Below are positions 9,942-18,620 of a DNA stretch of 64,000 bases, one piece after another (position 1 is the first letter of the stretch; each line of letters begins with the position of its first letter). The notes beneath the pieces are model-generated. The model was not told where the DNA came from, made no database searches, and worked only from the letters and a program-made list of their open reading frames with translations. A program made the translations under genes and the position numbers. Source of the stretch: G965203045 sp965203045 (lineage in GTDB: Bacteria > Pseudomonadota > Gammaproteobacteria > PS1 > Pseudothioglobaceae); contig OZ241850.1 in assembly GCA_965203045.1 (NCBI GenBank), positions 1,054,001 to 1,118,000 on the forward strand, written 5' to 3'.

Positions 9942-10124
9942 TTATTCCTCAGTAGCAATATTAATCATTTTTTTGCCCTTATAATAACCGCTTGCGGTAA
10001 TATGATGACGATAATGTAATTCACCAGTTTCTTGGTCTTCGCAGATAACAGAATTAATAAGTGCTTGATGTGAGCGGCGCATACCTCTTTTTGAAGGACT
10101 TTTCTTACTTTTTTGAACTGCCAT
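9942..10124 (-). CDS. rpmF: 50S ribosomal protein L32
   Basis: A 60-residue protein opening MAVQKSKKSPSKRGMRRSH, the standard L32 N-terminus. It continues with ...HHITASGYYKGKKMI, as in proteobacterial L32. It lies between yceD and plsX, the conserved arrangement in gammaproteobacteria, and its start overlaps the yceD 3' end by 20 nt. No zinc-binding cysteine quartet is present, in line with the Cys-free form. Confidence 0.97.
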   Translation of the reverse strand: MAVQKSKKSPSKRGMRRSHQALINSVICEDQETGELHYRHHITASGYYKGKKMINIATEE

Positions 10125-10650
10125 AATAACTCCTATTTTTTAAAATACCAAATGGTTTGTGTGGATTATCAGCAACAAACGTCTCTGGTACTAACTCAGA
10201 TGCACAATTATCAGTATGCTTAGGCAATAATGGCATGGCCAGCAAAATCTCATCAGCAATTATGCTATCAACTTGTAGTATTTTATCAGTTAAATCAATT
10301 AATTCATAGTCATCAGTATCAATACTTGTGCCTCTGGGGGCAAAAACCAACTTTATTTGCTCAGCAATAATGAGATTCATTGGTTCTAAACAACGTTGAC
10401 AAGGCATAATAAATGTTGCCTTAAAACTACCAGTTAAGCAAGGTAGTTGCTTAGTTGTTAGTCCAAATACTAAATTAAGACCAATCATTGCATTGGCGTT
10501 AATATCAACTACTTTAGGTAAATCACCACCTTTATAATTACCGCAAATACTCCAATTATGTTTAGTGGCATTTGCCAAGTGAGGTAATTGATAAGCGTCT
10601 TTACCGCATAAATTAAACTTGGTTTTTAAGTTAATGTTTTGATATGACAT
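10105..10650 (-). CDS. yceD: YceD family protein (DUF177)
   Basis: About 181 residues. The central MPCQRCLEPMNL motif is diagnostic of YceD/DUF177, and the acidic segment DTDDYELIDL and late-helix region LVPETFVADNPHKPFGIL fit the family. YceD is co-transcribed with rpmF in many bacteria and is required for 23S rRNA/50S maturation in some plants and bacteria. I chose the ATG at 10650 (MSYQN); a TTG two codons upstream is in frame. It is the first gene of the yceD-rpmF-plsX-fabH-dprA-smg-topA run, divergent from the helicase gene at 10764. Confidence 0.9.
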   Translation of the reverse strand: MSYQNINLKTKFNLCGKDAYQLPHLANATKHNWSICGNYKGGDLPKVVDINANAMIGLNLVFGLTTKQLPCLTGSFKATFIMPCQRCLEPMNLIIAEQIKLVFAPRGTSIDTDDYELIDLTDKILQVDSIIADEILLAMPLLPKHTDNCASELVPETFVADNPHKPFGILKNRSYYGSSKK

Positions 10651-10763
10651 AATCAAAGTCAGTATTATACTTTAAATTTTTACTAGAACGACCAGTGCTG
10701 GTAGTCAAACAATAATTATCTGCTAAAAAATAGTTTTTATAAATGTTATAATCCGCAATTACA

Positions 10764-13700
10764 ATGTATAAAAAAGCCTTAGATACTACCCAATCTTTTA
10801 TAGTCCAAGCCCCAGCTGGTTCAGGTAAAACTTCATTATTGATAGATCGCTATCTAAATTTGTTAGCACAAGTTAATACGCCTGAATCTGTAGTGGTAAT
10901 GACTTTTACTAATCAAGCTGCTAATGAACTAAAAGACCGTATAAATAAGCTACTAAAAAATGCTAATAATATTGATAATAACCAATTAAGCCTTCACGAA
11001 CAACAAAGCGCCAGTTTTGCAAAGACAGTTCTTAGTAATTCAAAAAAACACAACTGGCAATTATTAGACCACCCACAACGTTTACAGATTACAACCATTG
11101 ATGGTTTGTCTCTACAATTGGTAAGTCGCGAGACATTGGCGACAAAATTAATTCCTACCAAAATTATTGAAGACGCATATCAGTTAGAATGTTGCTATCA
11201 AGATACGGTACGTGCTGTTATCAATCTTATTTATGAGCACAAGTATCAGCAACTAATTAGTCAGGTGTTACAACATTTGGATAATAGTGGTGAGCGTTTT
11301 ATTGAATTATTTGTGTTAATGCTTAAAAATCGTGACCAGTGGTTGCGTCATCTTAATAAAGATAGTGCAGCTAATAACGATTTAAAAAAAGATATTATTG
11401 GCAAACATTTAGACAAACTGAAAAACGCATTAAAATTAATGCCAAGCTTAAAAGCATTGATTGACCAATCGCCAACATTAAGTAGTGAAGTAAAAGCAAA
11501 TTTTGCCTCTGATAAGCCAGAGCAAGAGGATTTTATCGCTTTGGCTGACAAACTCCTCACCAAAGCTGGTAAAGTTCAAACGAAGCTTCCCTTGGGATTT
11601 AATAAAAAAAACTACACTTATCAATTAGAACAGCTTGATATACTTAATCTGACGGCAAGGGAGGAATTTATTGCCGATTTAGCAGAGGTAGATAAATTGC
11701 CAGATTGGGACGGTGGGCCTATTGATGGGGCAATACTTTCGGTATTAAAACTTTGCGCTGCTCAATTGCTTATTAATTTTGCTCAAATTGGCGCGGTAGA
11801 TTTTATCCAAATCGCAAGTGAAGCGGTTAATTTATTAACAAATGAGAGTAATCCGTCAGAAGCATCGCTATATTTAGATAACGCTATTGACCATTTATTA
11901 GTAGATGAGTTTCAGGATACTTCTAAAACCCAGTTTGAATTGATAAAAGCCATCACTAAAGATTGGCGCGCTGACCAAGGTAAAACTTTGTTTTTAGTGG
12001 GAGACCCCATGCAGTCAATTTATCGTTTTCGTCAAGCGCAAGTCGGGCTTTTTTTACAAGTTCAACAAAATGGCATAGGCAATATTAAACCTATATTATT
12101 ACAATTAGAGCAAAATTTTCGCTCACAACCAAAATTAGTTAAAGATAATAATAGCTATTTTGTAGATATTTTCCCCAAACATAACGACATTAATAGCGGT
12201 GCTATTAGTTATGCTAAAAGTAGTAGTGATAACCCACAACTAACAAAAACGGCAACCAAATTTATTGGTTTTCATCAAGACCAACAAATACAAGAAGCAG
12301 TAGCAGTTTGTGATATTATCCAGCAGCAACAAATCAAGTATCCGCAGTGGGAAATTGCGATTTTAGTGCGCGTTCGATCGCATTTAAACCATATTATTTC
12401 TGCTTTAAATCAGCGCAATATTGATTTTAATGCTCAGCAAATTTATTCATTAGCTAATAATCGCCATCTCAAAGATTTAATCTCACTTAGTTGTGCTTTA
12501 TTATATTTAGCGGATAAATTATCATGGCTTAGTTTATTAAGATGCCCATGGTTTGGCTTAAAATTAGCAGATTTATTATTAATAGCAAATGAGAAGTATT
12601 TATCAGTTTGGCAAGCCATTAATGACTTATTAACCAGTGAAAAATTAACCCATCACGCCCGAACAAGGCTAGGTATTTTAGTCCAAGTATTTACTCCATT
12701 TATAAATCAAGCAAGTAGAATAGATTTAGTCCAATCAGTGCGCATTATCTTAAAACAATTAGAGGTAGGTGATTACCTAGATGAGATTGATAAAGAAGCT
12801 CAGATAATGTTTTTAGATTTATTGACTAGACAACAAATAAACGCAGGTAGCATCAATCGCCAAACTTTGACTAATCAATTAAATAATTTATATCAAGATA
12901 GTAAAAACATAGCCAAAGTGCATTTAATGACAATTTATGGGGCTAAAGGTTTGGAGTTTGATTGTGTAATCCTACCCGGTTTAGGGCGCATGCCAAGAAA
13001 GGACACCTCCCCAATACTACATTTTATAGAAACTGATAATGGCGTATTAAGCGCAGTAATTAAGTCTGCAAGCGCTAGTGGGCAAAGTAAAACCTATGAC
13101 TATATTAAAGCTCAAATCAAGCGCCAAAACGATTATGAATTAATTCGCTTACTTTATGTTGCAAGCACTAGAGCTAAGGCAAAAAACTTTTTTTTAGGGC
13201 ACAAGGCAGAAAGCAATAAAGCCCCAGTCTCAAGCTCATTATTAGCATTATTATGGAAGCAATTTAAGCCTAATTTTGCTCCGCCGTTAAAAACAAAAGA
13301 ACCAATAAAAAATCAGCAAGCGCCACTATTAGCCTACCAAGAACAACAGCAATTATTAAACACAAAAACCATTATTAGCGAAAAGCAACATAGTGCTGTT
13401 GACCTAAATTTAAACTTAGCAAGCCAACAAAAAGTTGGCGCCTTTGTTCATACTATCTTAGAACATCACCACCTTAAAAAAACACTTATACCAGATAAAA
13501 TAATACTAAAACGTCAATTACAAGCGCTCGGTATTAGCCCAAAGTTAGTTACCAATGCTAGCAATTTAACAACCCAATTACTAACTAAACTAGAAACTGC
13601 TGACTTCTATCAGTGGTTATTTAAACCTAGAACATCCACTTTGGTTGAAAAAACATTTCACCAACTTGATAAATACCACAATATTACCCAGACTATTGTT

Positions 13701-13925
13701 GTTGATAGACTATTTATTGATAACAATATCTTATGGATTATTGACTACAAAACTCAATATCCTACTCCCAATCAAAGTTTAGACAATTTTTTAGCAGAGC
13801 AAAGTCAAAGCCATCAGTCTCAACTGCAAAATTATGCAACCATTCTTAAGCAATACTATCAAAAACCTATTAAAGCTGCGGTTTGCCTGCTTTTTATTCC
13901 TAAGTTAATAGAATTAGCTATTTAG
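10764..13925 (+). CDS. AddA/RecB-like UvrD-family helicase-nuclease
   Basis: A 1,053-residue SF1 helicase with a C-terminal RecB-type nuclease, probably for double-strand-break end processing. Walker A is VQAPAGSGKTS (about residues 13-23); motif Ia is MTFTNQAANELKDR, motif II LLVDEFQDTS, motif III FLVGDPMQSIYRFRQA, motif IV QNFRSQ, motif V TIYGAKGLEFDCVILPG and motif VI LLYVASTRAK. The C-terminal ~150 residues contain VGAFVHTILEHH and LWIIDYKTQ, the PD-(D/E)XK pattern of AddA/RecB. No addB or recC/recD neighbour is present. A TATAAT at 10747-10752 lies just upstream. It ends with an 8-nt tail-to-tail overlap with trpB. Confidence 0.88.
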   Translation: MYKKALDTTQSFIVQAPAGSGKTSLLIDRYLNLLAQVNTPESVVVMTFTNQAANELKDRINKLLKNANNIDNNQLSLHEQQSASFAKTVLSNSKKHNWQLLDHPQRLQITTIDGLSLQLVSRETLATKLIPTKIIEDAYQLECCYQDTVRAVINLIYEHKYQQLISQVLQHLDNSGERFIELFVLMLKNRDQWLRHLNKDSAANNDLKKDIIGKHLDKLKNALKLMPSLKALIDQSPTLSSEVKANFASDKPEQEDFIALADKLLTKAGKVQTKLPLGFNKKNYTYQLEQLDILNLTAREEFIADLAEVDKLPDWDGGPIDGAILSVLKLCAAQLLINFAQIGAVDFIQIASEAVNLLTNESNPSEASLYLDNAIDHLLVDEFQDTSKTQFELIKAITKDWRADQGKTLFLVGDPMQSIYRFRQAQVGLFLQVQQNGIGNIKPILLQLEQNFRSQPKLVKDNNSYFVDIFPKHNDINSGAISYAKSSSDNPQLTKTATKFIGFHQDQQIQEAVAVCDIIQQQQIKYPQWEIAILVRVRSHLNHIISALNQRNIDFNAQQIYSLANNRHLKDLISLSCALLYLADKLSWLSLLRCPWFGLKLADLLLIANEKYLSVWQAINDLLTSEKLTHHARTRLGILVQVFTPFINQASRIDLVQSVRIILKQLEVGDYLDEIDKEAQIMFLDLLTRQQINAGSINRQTLTNQLNNLYQDSKNIAKVHLMTIYGAKGLEFDCVILPGLGRMPRKDTSPILHFIETDNGVLSAVIKSASASGQSKTYDYIKAQIKRQNDYELIRLLYVASTRAKAKNFFLGHKAESNKAPVSSSLLALLWKQFKPNFAPPLKTKEPIKNQQAPLLAYQEQQQLLNTKTIISEKQHSAVDLNLNLASQQKVGAFVHTILEHHHLKKTLIPDKIILKRQLQALGISPKLVTNASNLTTQLLTKLETADFYQWLFKPRTSTLVEKTFHQLDKYHNITQTIVVDRLFIDNNILWIIDYKTQYPTPNQSLDNFLAEQSQSHQSQLQNYATILKQYYQKPIKAAVCLLFIPKLIELAI

Positions 13926-15105
13926 CTGAGCGCACAGTGTGGATATCTTTATCGCCTCTGCCAGATAGATTGATGATTATATGTTTGTCGCTGCCAAGTT
14001 GTTGGGCAAGTTTTTTGCCATAAGCGATAGCATGAGCAGATTCTAAGGCGGGCATAATGCCTTCGGTTTTAGTAAGCAAATGAAAAGCATCAAGAGCTTT
14101 TTTATCATTAATACTGGTATATTTTGCTCTGCCTGTATCCTTTAAATAAGCGTGTTCAGGACCAACTCCGGGATAATCCAGTCCAGCAGAAATAGAATGT
14201 CCTTCAATAATTTGCCCCGCATCATTTTGCATTAAATAAGTGCGGTTACCGTGTAGTATGCCAATACTGCCTTTGCATAGCGGAGCTGCATGCTTATTGG
14301 GCTTATCTAAACCATAGCCGGCGGCTTCTATACCATAAAGTGCTACCTGCTTATCCTCAATAAATGGATAAAATAAACCCAGCGCATTAGAACCGCCGCC
14401 AACACAAGCGACCAAAGCATCTGGTAAGCCGCCTATTTGGGAGGCGAACTGCGCCTTTGTTTCTTTACCTATTATGCTTTGGAAGTCACGCACCATCATT
14501 GGATAAGGGTGAGGGCCGGCAACACTGCCAATAATGTAAAAAGTATTATCAATATTGCTCACCCAATCACGCATTGCCTCATTTAGAGCATCTTTTAAAG
14601 TTTTAGAACCGCTCTTTACTGGCACTACTTGGGCTCCAAGCAGTTGCATCCGATAAACATTTAACGCTTGACGTTTAAGGTCAACCTCACCCATATACAC
14701 AACGCACTCAAGCCCGCAACGTGCGGCAACAGTGGCGGTGGCAACGCCATGCTGTCCAGCTCCAGTCTCAGCAATAATACGCGTTTTACCCATTCTTTTA
14801 GCCAGTAAAATTTGACCAATGGTATTATTAATCTTATGAGAACCAGTATGATTTAGGTCTTCACGTTTTAGATGGATATGAGCGCCGCCAATGTGCTTGG
14901 TTAGATTTTGCGCATAATACAAAGGTGTTTCTCTGCCAACATATTGAGCCAAATCTAGTTTAAATTCAGTTAGAAAATCACTATCATTTTTGTATTTATT
15001 ATAAGCATCTTTTAGCTCACTAACAGCGTGTATTAAGGTTTCGGCAATAAAAACACCGCCATAATCGCCAAAATGGCCTCTATCATCAGGTAGGTTATAC
15101 GCCAT
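13918..15105 (-). CDS. trpB: Tryptophan synthase beta chain
   Basis: A 395-residue PLP enzyme that condenses indole with serine. The Schiff-base Lys is at about residue 91 in NHTGSHKINNTIGQ. The phosphate-binding loop VGGGSNALGLF, AETGAGQHGVATAT and the end LSGRGDKDIHTV are all intact. Its start overlaps the trpF stop by 11 nt. trpA does not follow, since the next gene is a convergent helicase, so the usual trpFBA order is broken here. Confidence 0.97.
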   Translation of the reverse strand: MAYNLPDDRGHFGDYGGVFIAETLIHAVSELKDAYNKYKNDSDFLTEFKLDLAQYVGRETPLYYAQNLTKHIGGAHIHLKREDLNHTGSHKINNTIGQILLAKRMGKTRIIAETGAGQHGVATATVAARCGLECVVYMGEVDLKRQALNVYRMQLLGAQVVPVKSGSKTLKDALNEAMRDWVSNIDNTFYIIGSVAGPHPYPMMVRDFQSIIGKETKAQFASQIGGLPDALVACVGGGSNALGLFYPFIEDKQVALYGIEAAGYGLDKPNKHAAPLCKGSIGILHGNRTYLMQNDAGQIIEGHSISAGLDYPGVGPEHAYLKDTGRAKYTSINDKKALDAFHLLTKTEGIMPALESAHAIAYGKKLAQQLGSDKHIIINLSGRGDKDIHTVRSAK

Positions 15106-15718
15106 ATACTTTGTTTATAAATTGCTCTATTTTAGTTAAATCTTTAATGCCTAGACTAGTTTCTACTCCTGATGAAACATCAACGGCATAAGGACCTACT
15201 TGGGAGATAGCCTTAGCAACATTATCTGCAGTTAAGCCGCCTGCTAGAATAATTGGTAGCGCCAGCTTAGTCGGAATCAAAGACCAATCAAACACCGCAC
15301 CAGTACCGCCGTATTTATTGCTGTGGCGTGTATCCAATAATAAAGCGCTTGCCTGATGATAATGTTTAGCAACTTTGTCAAGATTAGTGCTGTTATCAAC
15401 TCTTACCGCTTTTATAAACGGTAGTTGATAGCGCTCACATTGCTTTTGTGTTTCATCACCGTGAAATTGTAGAGTATCTAGCGCCACTTCGGCTAAAACA
15501 TTAGTAATAAAATCAGGTCTAGCATTTACAAATAAGCCCACTCTATTTACAAATGGCGGCAAAACTTCAATAATAGCATTAGCAAGTTTTATATCCACAA
15601 ATCTAGGTGATTTATCGTAAAACACCAGACCAATTGCATCAATTGGGTAATTTATTAGTTGGTTTGCAATTTTGGTTTGACAAATGCCGCAAATTTTAAT
15701 TTTGGTTTTGAGTTTCAT
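15095..15718 (-). CDS. trpF: Phosphoribosylanthranilate isomerase
   Basis: A 207-residue TIM-barrel enzyme converting phosphoribosylanthranilate to CdRP in tryptophan synthesis. Motifs are KICGICQ with the catalytic Cys near residue 10, LQFHGDE (about 84), LLDTRHSNKYGGTGAVFDW with the catalytic Asp, LAGGLTADNV and AVDVSSGVE. It overlaps trpB by 11 nt and the upstream unrecognised gene by 23 nt, suggesting one transcription unit. Confidence 0.96.
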   Translation of the reverse strand: MKLKTKIKICGICQTKIANQLINYPIDAIGLVFYDKSPRFVDIKLANAIIEVLPPFVNRVGLFVNARPDFITNVLAEVALDTLQFHGDETQKQCERYQLPFIKAVRVDNSTNLDKVAKHYHQASALLLDTRHSNKYGGTGAVFDWSLIPTKLALPIILAGGLTADNVAKAISQVGPYAVDVSSGVETSLGIKDLTKIEQFINKVYGV

Positions 15719-16418
15719 CTAACCTAGCGTAAATCTCATCTTTACTAAACCACCACCTATCATCTATTAGTTTATCAATTGCTAGTGATAGTTTTGGTAA
15801 AAATACATCGGGATTATCTAATTGCAAGCTTTTACGCCAAACATCAAAACTACCTTGGTCGCTAATCCTGCTATGATTATCAGCAACGTTTGCAAGTAGC
15901 TGACTGGTAAATAAACTTAAATCACTATCTTTAGCGGTGCGGGTTTCAGCAATATAATGGGCAATAGTAGCAGCTACGGCTTTGGTATCGGATTCATCGG
16001 GCGATTCTGTTATTAAATGCTGTAGCATAGCGACACTTAATTCTGCCTCAATGGGCACAGTAACGCCCAGCCACAGCCCATGGCCTAGCGCAACCAAAGC
16101 ATCAGGACCTTCTGTTAAAAATAAGGCGTCGCAAGCTTCTACCGCTTGTTCCCACAAGGAATTTTTCTCAGCCAAGCTAAATGCCTCAAACGCTCTATCC
16201 CAAGCATCTTTAGCTTGATGGAGCTCAATTTGAATGCGGGCAATACGCAATAGGCAGTCAATCCTATCTTTGGTTTGAGAAGCCCTAGATAAGCTGTTTA
16301 ATTGCTTTTGATAAAAACTTAGTTGCGCCTTTAATTGCCCCTTTGATGCTTGCACATCGCTAAATTCCTCAGCATCAAATACATCGCTTTGTTTATTTAA
16401 GTATTTAAAATTTTCCAT
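15696..16418 (-). CDS. Uncharacterised helical protein upstream of trpF
   Basis: A 240-residue soluble protein that I do not recognise. It is predicted to be almost entirely helical with TPR-like character (LLRIARIQIELHQAKDAWDRAFEAFSLAEK), has no signal peptide, and ends in DDRWWFSKDEIYARLDE. It is flanked by a 60-residue gene one nucleotide upstream and overlaps trpF by 23 nt, so all four genes are probably co-transcribed. Context does not define a function; a scaffold or adaptor is the most one can guess from the helical repeat look. Confidence 0.65.
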   Translation of the reverse strand: MENFKYLNKQSDVFDAEEFSDVQASKGQLKAQLSFYQKQLNSLSRASQTKDRIDCLLRIARIQIELHQAKDAWDRAFEAFSLAEKNSLWEQAVEACDALFLTEGPDALVALGHGLWLGVTVPIEAELSVAMLQHLITESPDESDTKAVAATIAHYIAETRTAKDSDLSLFTSQLLANVADNHSRISDQGSFDVWRKSLQLDNPDVFLPKLSLAIDKLIDDRWWFSKDEIYARLDETQNQN

Positions 16419-16419
16419 A

Positions 16420-16602
16420 TCAATAAAAAGCGGCTTCTAATCGGTCTTCCCAGTTATCAGGTGTATCGTGAAATTGAGGTTTAACATCAATCTTAAAAAA
16501 ACGTTCGCCTGAATTTTCAGCCAAGTTTTTAATCTTTTTAACTAATTGTTCAAAATCATCTATATCAGGATAGGCTATAAGAACAGCGCTAAGTTTTAAC
16601 AT
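16420..16602 (-). CDS. Small uncharacterised acidic protein
   Basis: A 60-residue protein, not recognised. It opens with a hydrophobic strand (MLKLSAVLIAYPDIDDFEQL) and ends with an acidic, tryptophan-containing tail (DNWEDRLEAAFY). Its stop is directly followed by the start of the 240-residue helical gene, so the two are presumably translated together. The Shine-Dalgarno region is weak. Support is mainly tight packing and amino-acid composition. Confidence 0.55.
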   Translation of the reverse strand: MLKLSAVLIAYPDIDDFEQLVKKIKNLAENSGERFFKIDVKPQFHDTPDNWEDRLEAAFY

Positions 16603-16686
16603 AAGAACCTATTTTACCATTGACACTAATAGGTGATAGCCGTATAATTTTGCAGTTTTGATAATTCCTAAAACAATCGCCATATT

Positions 16687-16762
16687 GGGGCTATAGCTCA
16701 GCTGGGAGAGCGCCTGCTTTGCACGCAGGAGGTCAGCGGTTCGATCCCGCTTAGCTCCACCA
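16687..16762 (+). tRNA. tRNA-Ala (UGC)
   Basis: A 76-nt cloverleaf with encoded CCA. The acceptor stem pairs GGGGCTA with TAGCTCC, the D arm is AGCTCAGCTGGGAGAGC, and the anticodon arm is CCTGCTTTGCACGCAGG with anticodon TGC. The T arm is AGCGGTTCGATCCCGCT. It closely resembles E. coli tRNA-Ala(UGC) but stands alone here, outside an rRNA operon. An orphan DNA methyltransferase gene follows 45 nt downstream. Confidence 0.97.
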
Positions 16763-16807
16763 ATTATAATTTATAAGCTAAAATAAACGCTTTAATAAAT
16801 TAACATA

Positions 16808-17617
16808 GTGGCAAAAATCAATGATCTAAATTTAGATGATTGGAAGGAATATAGCGATATACTTACAGATAGTTTGTGGCTTATTGGTGAGCGAGATAGT
16901 TCTGGCGCGCATAATAATGCTTATCACGGTAACTTTATTCCACAAATTCCGCATCAAATGATGCGCCGATTTACCAAAAAAGGTGATGTTGTTTTGGACG
17001 CTTTTCTAGGTCATGGCACAACACTTATTCAGTCAAAAAGACTAGGACGACACGGTATAGGTATTGAACTTGTGCCAGAAGTTGCGCGCATTGCTTTAAA
17101 AAATGTCAATAGTGAGGCTTCAAATGGAGATAAGGTTTTCTCAGAAGTTATTATTGCTGATAGCACAACAAAAGAAGCTCGCGAGCAAGTTTTGAAATCT
17201 CTAAATAAAATAAGCCAAAAAAGTATTCATTTGATAATTCTACATCCTCCATACCACGATGTAATAAAGTTTAGTAATAAAAAAGCGGATTTATGCAACG
17301 CTACAACAGTTGAGGAATTTAGTACAAAATTTGGCGATGTAATAGAAAATTTTTCTGACCTGTTAGACCGAAACAGATATTTAAGCATTGTTATTGGTGA
17401 TAAATATACAAATAGCGAGTGGGTGCCTCTTGGTTTTCATCTTATGCAAGAAACCCTAAAACGTGGTAAAAATCTAAAACTAAAAAGTATTTTAGTAAAA
17501 AATATGGTTGGCAATCGCGCAAAATTAAACCAAGAAAATCTGTGGAGATACCGCGCGCTTGCGGGTGGTTTTTATATTTTTAAGCACGAATACATTTTAG
17601 TTTTTAAAAAAGTATGA
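16808..17617 (+). CDS. Orphan DNA methyltransferase (N4/N6 family, HPPY motif)
   Basis: 269 residues, GTG start (no in-frame ATG nearby). The AdoMet-binding motif VVLDAFLGHGTTL is at residues 61-73, followed by RHGIGIELVPEVA. The catalytic motif appears as ILHPPYHD (HPPY at 146-149) instead of the D/N/S-PPY of typical amino-methyltransferases. Motif order (I before IV) is gamma-like. No restriction endonuclease gene is adjacent. It lies directly after tRNA-Ala, a common insertion site, though I found no repeated tRNA 3' end downstream. It could be a solitary modification enzyme or a mobile-element remnant. Confidence 0.8.
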   Translation: MAKINDLNLDDWKEYSDILTDSLWLIGERDSSGAHNNAYHGNFIPQIPHQMMRRFTKKGDVVLDAFLGHGTTLIQSKRLGRHGIGIELVPEVARIALKNVNSEASNGDKVFSEVIIADSTTKEAREQVLKSLNKISQKSIHLIILHPPYHDVIKFSNKKADLCNATTVEEFSTKFGDVIENFSDLLDRNRYLSIVIGDKYTNSEWVPLGFHLMQETLKRGKNLKLKSILVKNMVGNRAKLNQENLWRYRALAGGFYIFKHEYILVFKKV

Positions 17618-17703
17618 CAACATAAGTCTTTATTGTTAGTTATATAAACCATAGCCAATTATAAAAATCACCATTTAGTTTACAACCACCCAAAACAAAA
17701 TGA

Positions 17704-17709
17704 TATAAT
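17704..17709 (+). promoter_or_regulatory. -10 element of the 6S RNA promoter
   Basis: TATAAT sits 7 nt ahead of the inferred 5' end of 6S RNA. A possible -35 TTTACA is at 17679-17684, with a long 19-bp spacer. Confidence 0.5.
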
Positions 17710-17715
17710 TTTCTT

Positions 17716-17891
17716 ATCTGTTATGTTAGTGATTAGGGCAAGTATTTCAAACCGATACTTAGATTCATAATAAGGAGATGAGATTGATTACTATTGCGCA
17801 TACTTATTATTTTAAGCAGCCTGAGGTATGATTCACAACTCCGCCTTAAACCAAAGGGTTTGAGTCAAACCCTAACACGGCATAATGGATT
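17716..17891 (+). ncRNA. ssrS: 6S RNA
   Basis: About 176 nt directly upstream of fau, where 6S RNA lies in gammaproteobacteria. The 3' half reads like E. coli ssrS: a CCTTAAACCAAAGGGTTTGA block followed by CAAACCCTAACACGGCAT, matching the E. coli CCTTGAACCAAGGGTTCAAG region. The 5' part contains AGTATTTCAAACCGATAC, similar to GATATTTCATACC. The ends can pair imperfectly (TCTGTTATG with CATAATGGA). A TATAAT at 17704-17709 sets the 5' end. 6S RNA binds sigma70 holoenzyme in stationary phase. Ends are estimates. Confidence 0.78.
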
Positions 17892-17984
17892 TAATGCCTG
17901 TTGGACTGATTTATAAGTTTGCAATTTTAATTATTTTTTCTCTAAACTTGGTATTTTATACTTAAAAGGTCACAGCTCATATCA

Positions 17985-18542
17985 ATGCAAGTTTTTAATA
18001 ACAAACAAACTAATCTGCGTAAAAAATTAAGAAAAAAACGCCAACTATTATCTAAACAACAACAAAGACATAACGCTAGGTCTGTGCTTTATAAATGCCA
18101 AAAACAAGCTATTTTTCGTCTCTCTTATCGCATAGGATTGTATGTAGCTTTTGATGGAGAATTAGATACTAAACTAATTATTGACTTTTTAATTAAACAG
18201 GGTAAGCAAGTTTTTATCCCAGTTATAGCTAAGGATAAATTTTATTTCTCTGCGCTGACAAATAGCTACCACAGTAACCGTTTTGGCATTGTTGAACCAA
18301 TTGTTAAAAAACCTTATCATCCTAAAAAACTAAATCTAATACTAGCGCCGTTAGTAGGTTTTGACAAACATGGTAATCGTTTGGGAATGGGCGCTGGTTT
18401 TTATGACAAAAGTTTAGCATTTAGTCGTAAACAAAGTCTATTTAAAGTCCCTAAAATCTATGGTCTTGCCCATAGCTGTCAGTTAGTTGATAATATTGAT
18501 GCTAATGAGTGGGATGTGAAAATGCAAATAATTAGCAGTTAG
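17985..18542 (+). CDS. fau: 5-formyltetrahydrofolate cyclo-ligase
   Basis: A 185-residue enzyme converting 5-formyl-THF to 5,10-methenyl-THF using ATP. The N-terminal basic helix LRKKLRKKRQLLSKQQQ (about residues 9-25) and the C-terminal signature NRLGMGAGFYDKSL (about 126-139) with the ATP-binding loop are clear, as is EWDVKM near the end. The gene (ygfA in E. coli) follows 6S RNA, and the two are probably on one primary transcript as in other gammaproteobacteria. Confidence 0.94.
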   Translation: MQVFNNKQTNLRKKLRKKRQLLSKQQQRHNARSVLYKCQKQAIFRLSYRIGLYVAFDGELDTKLIIDFLIKQGKQVFIPVIAKDKFYFSALTNSYHSNRFGIVEPIVKKPYHPKKLNLILAPLVGFDKHGNRLGMGAGFYDKSLAFSRKQSLFKVPKIYGLAHSCQLVDNIDANEWDVKMQIISS

Positions 18543-18620
18543 GGGAAAATTGTTAATAGTTGAAGCAAAATAAATTACCTCACTTGTAAACTGCTTTTAA
18601 TAAGTAATAAGTTATATTGA

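Noticed and set aside
16687..17984. Integrative element with att repeats at tRNA-Ala
   Set aside because: No integrase and no repeat of the tRNA 3' end downstream of the methyltransferase gene could be found.
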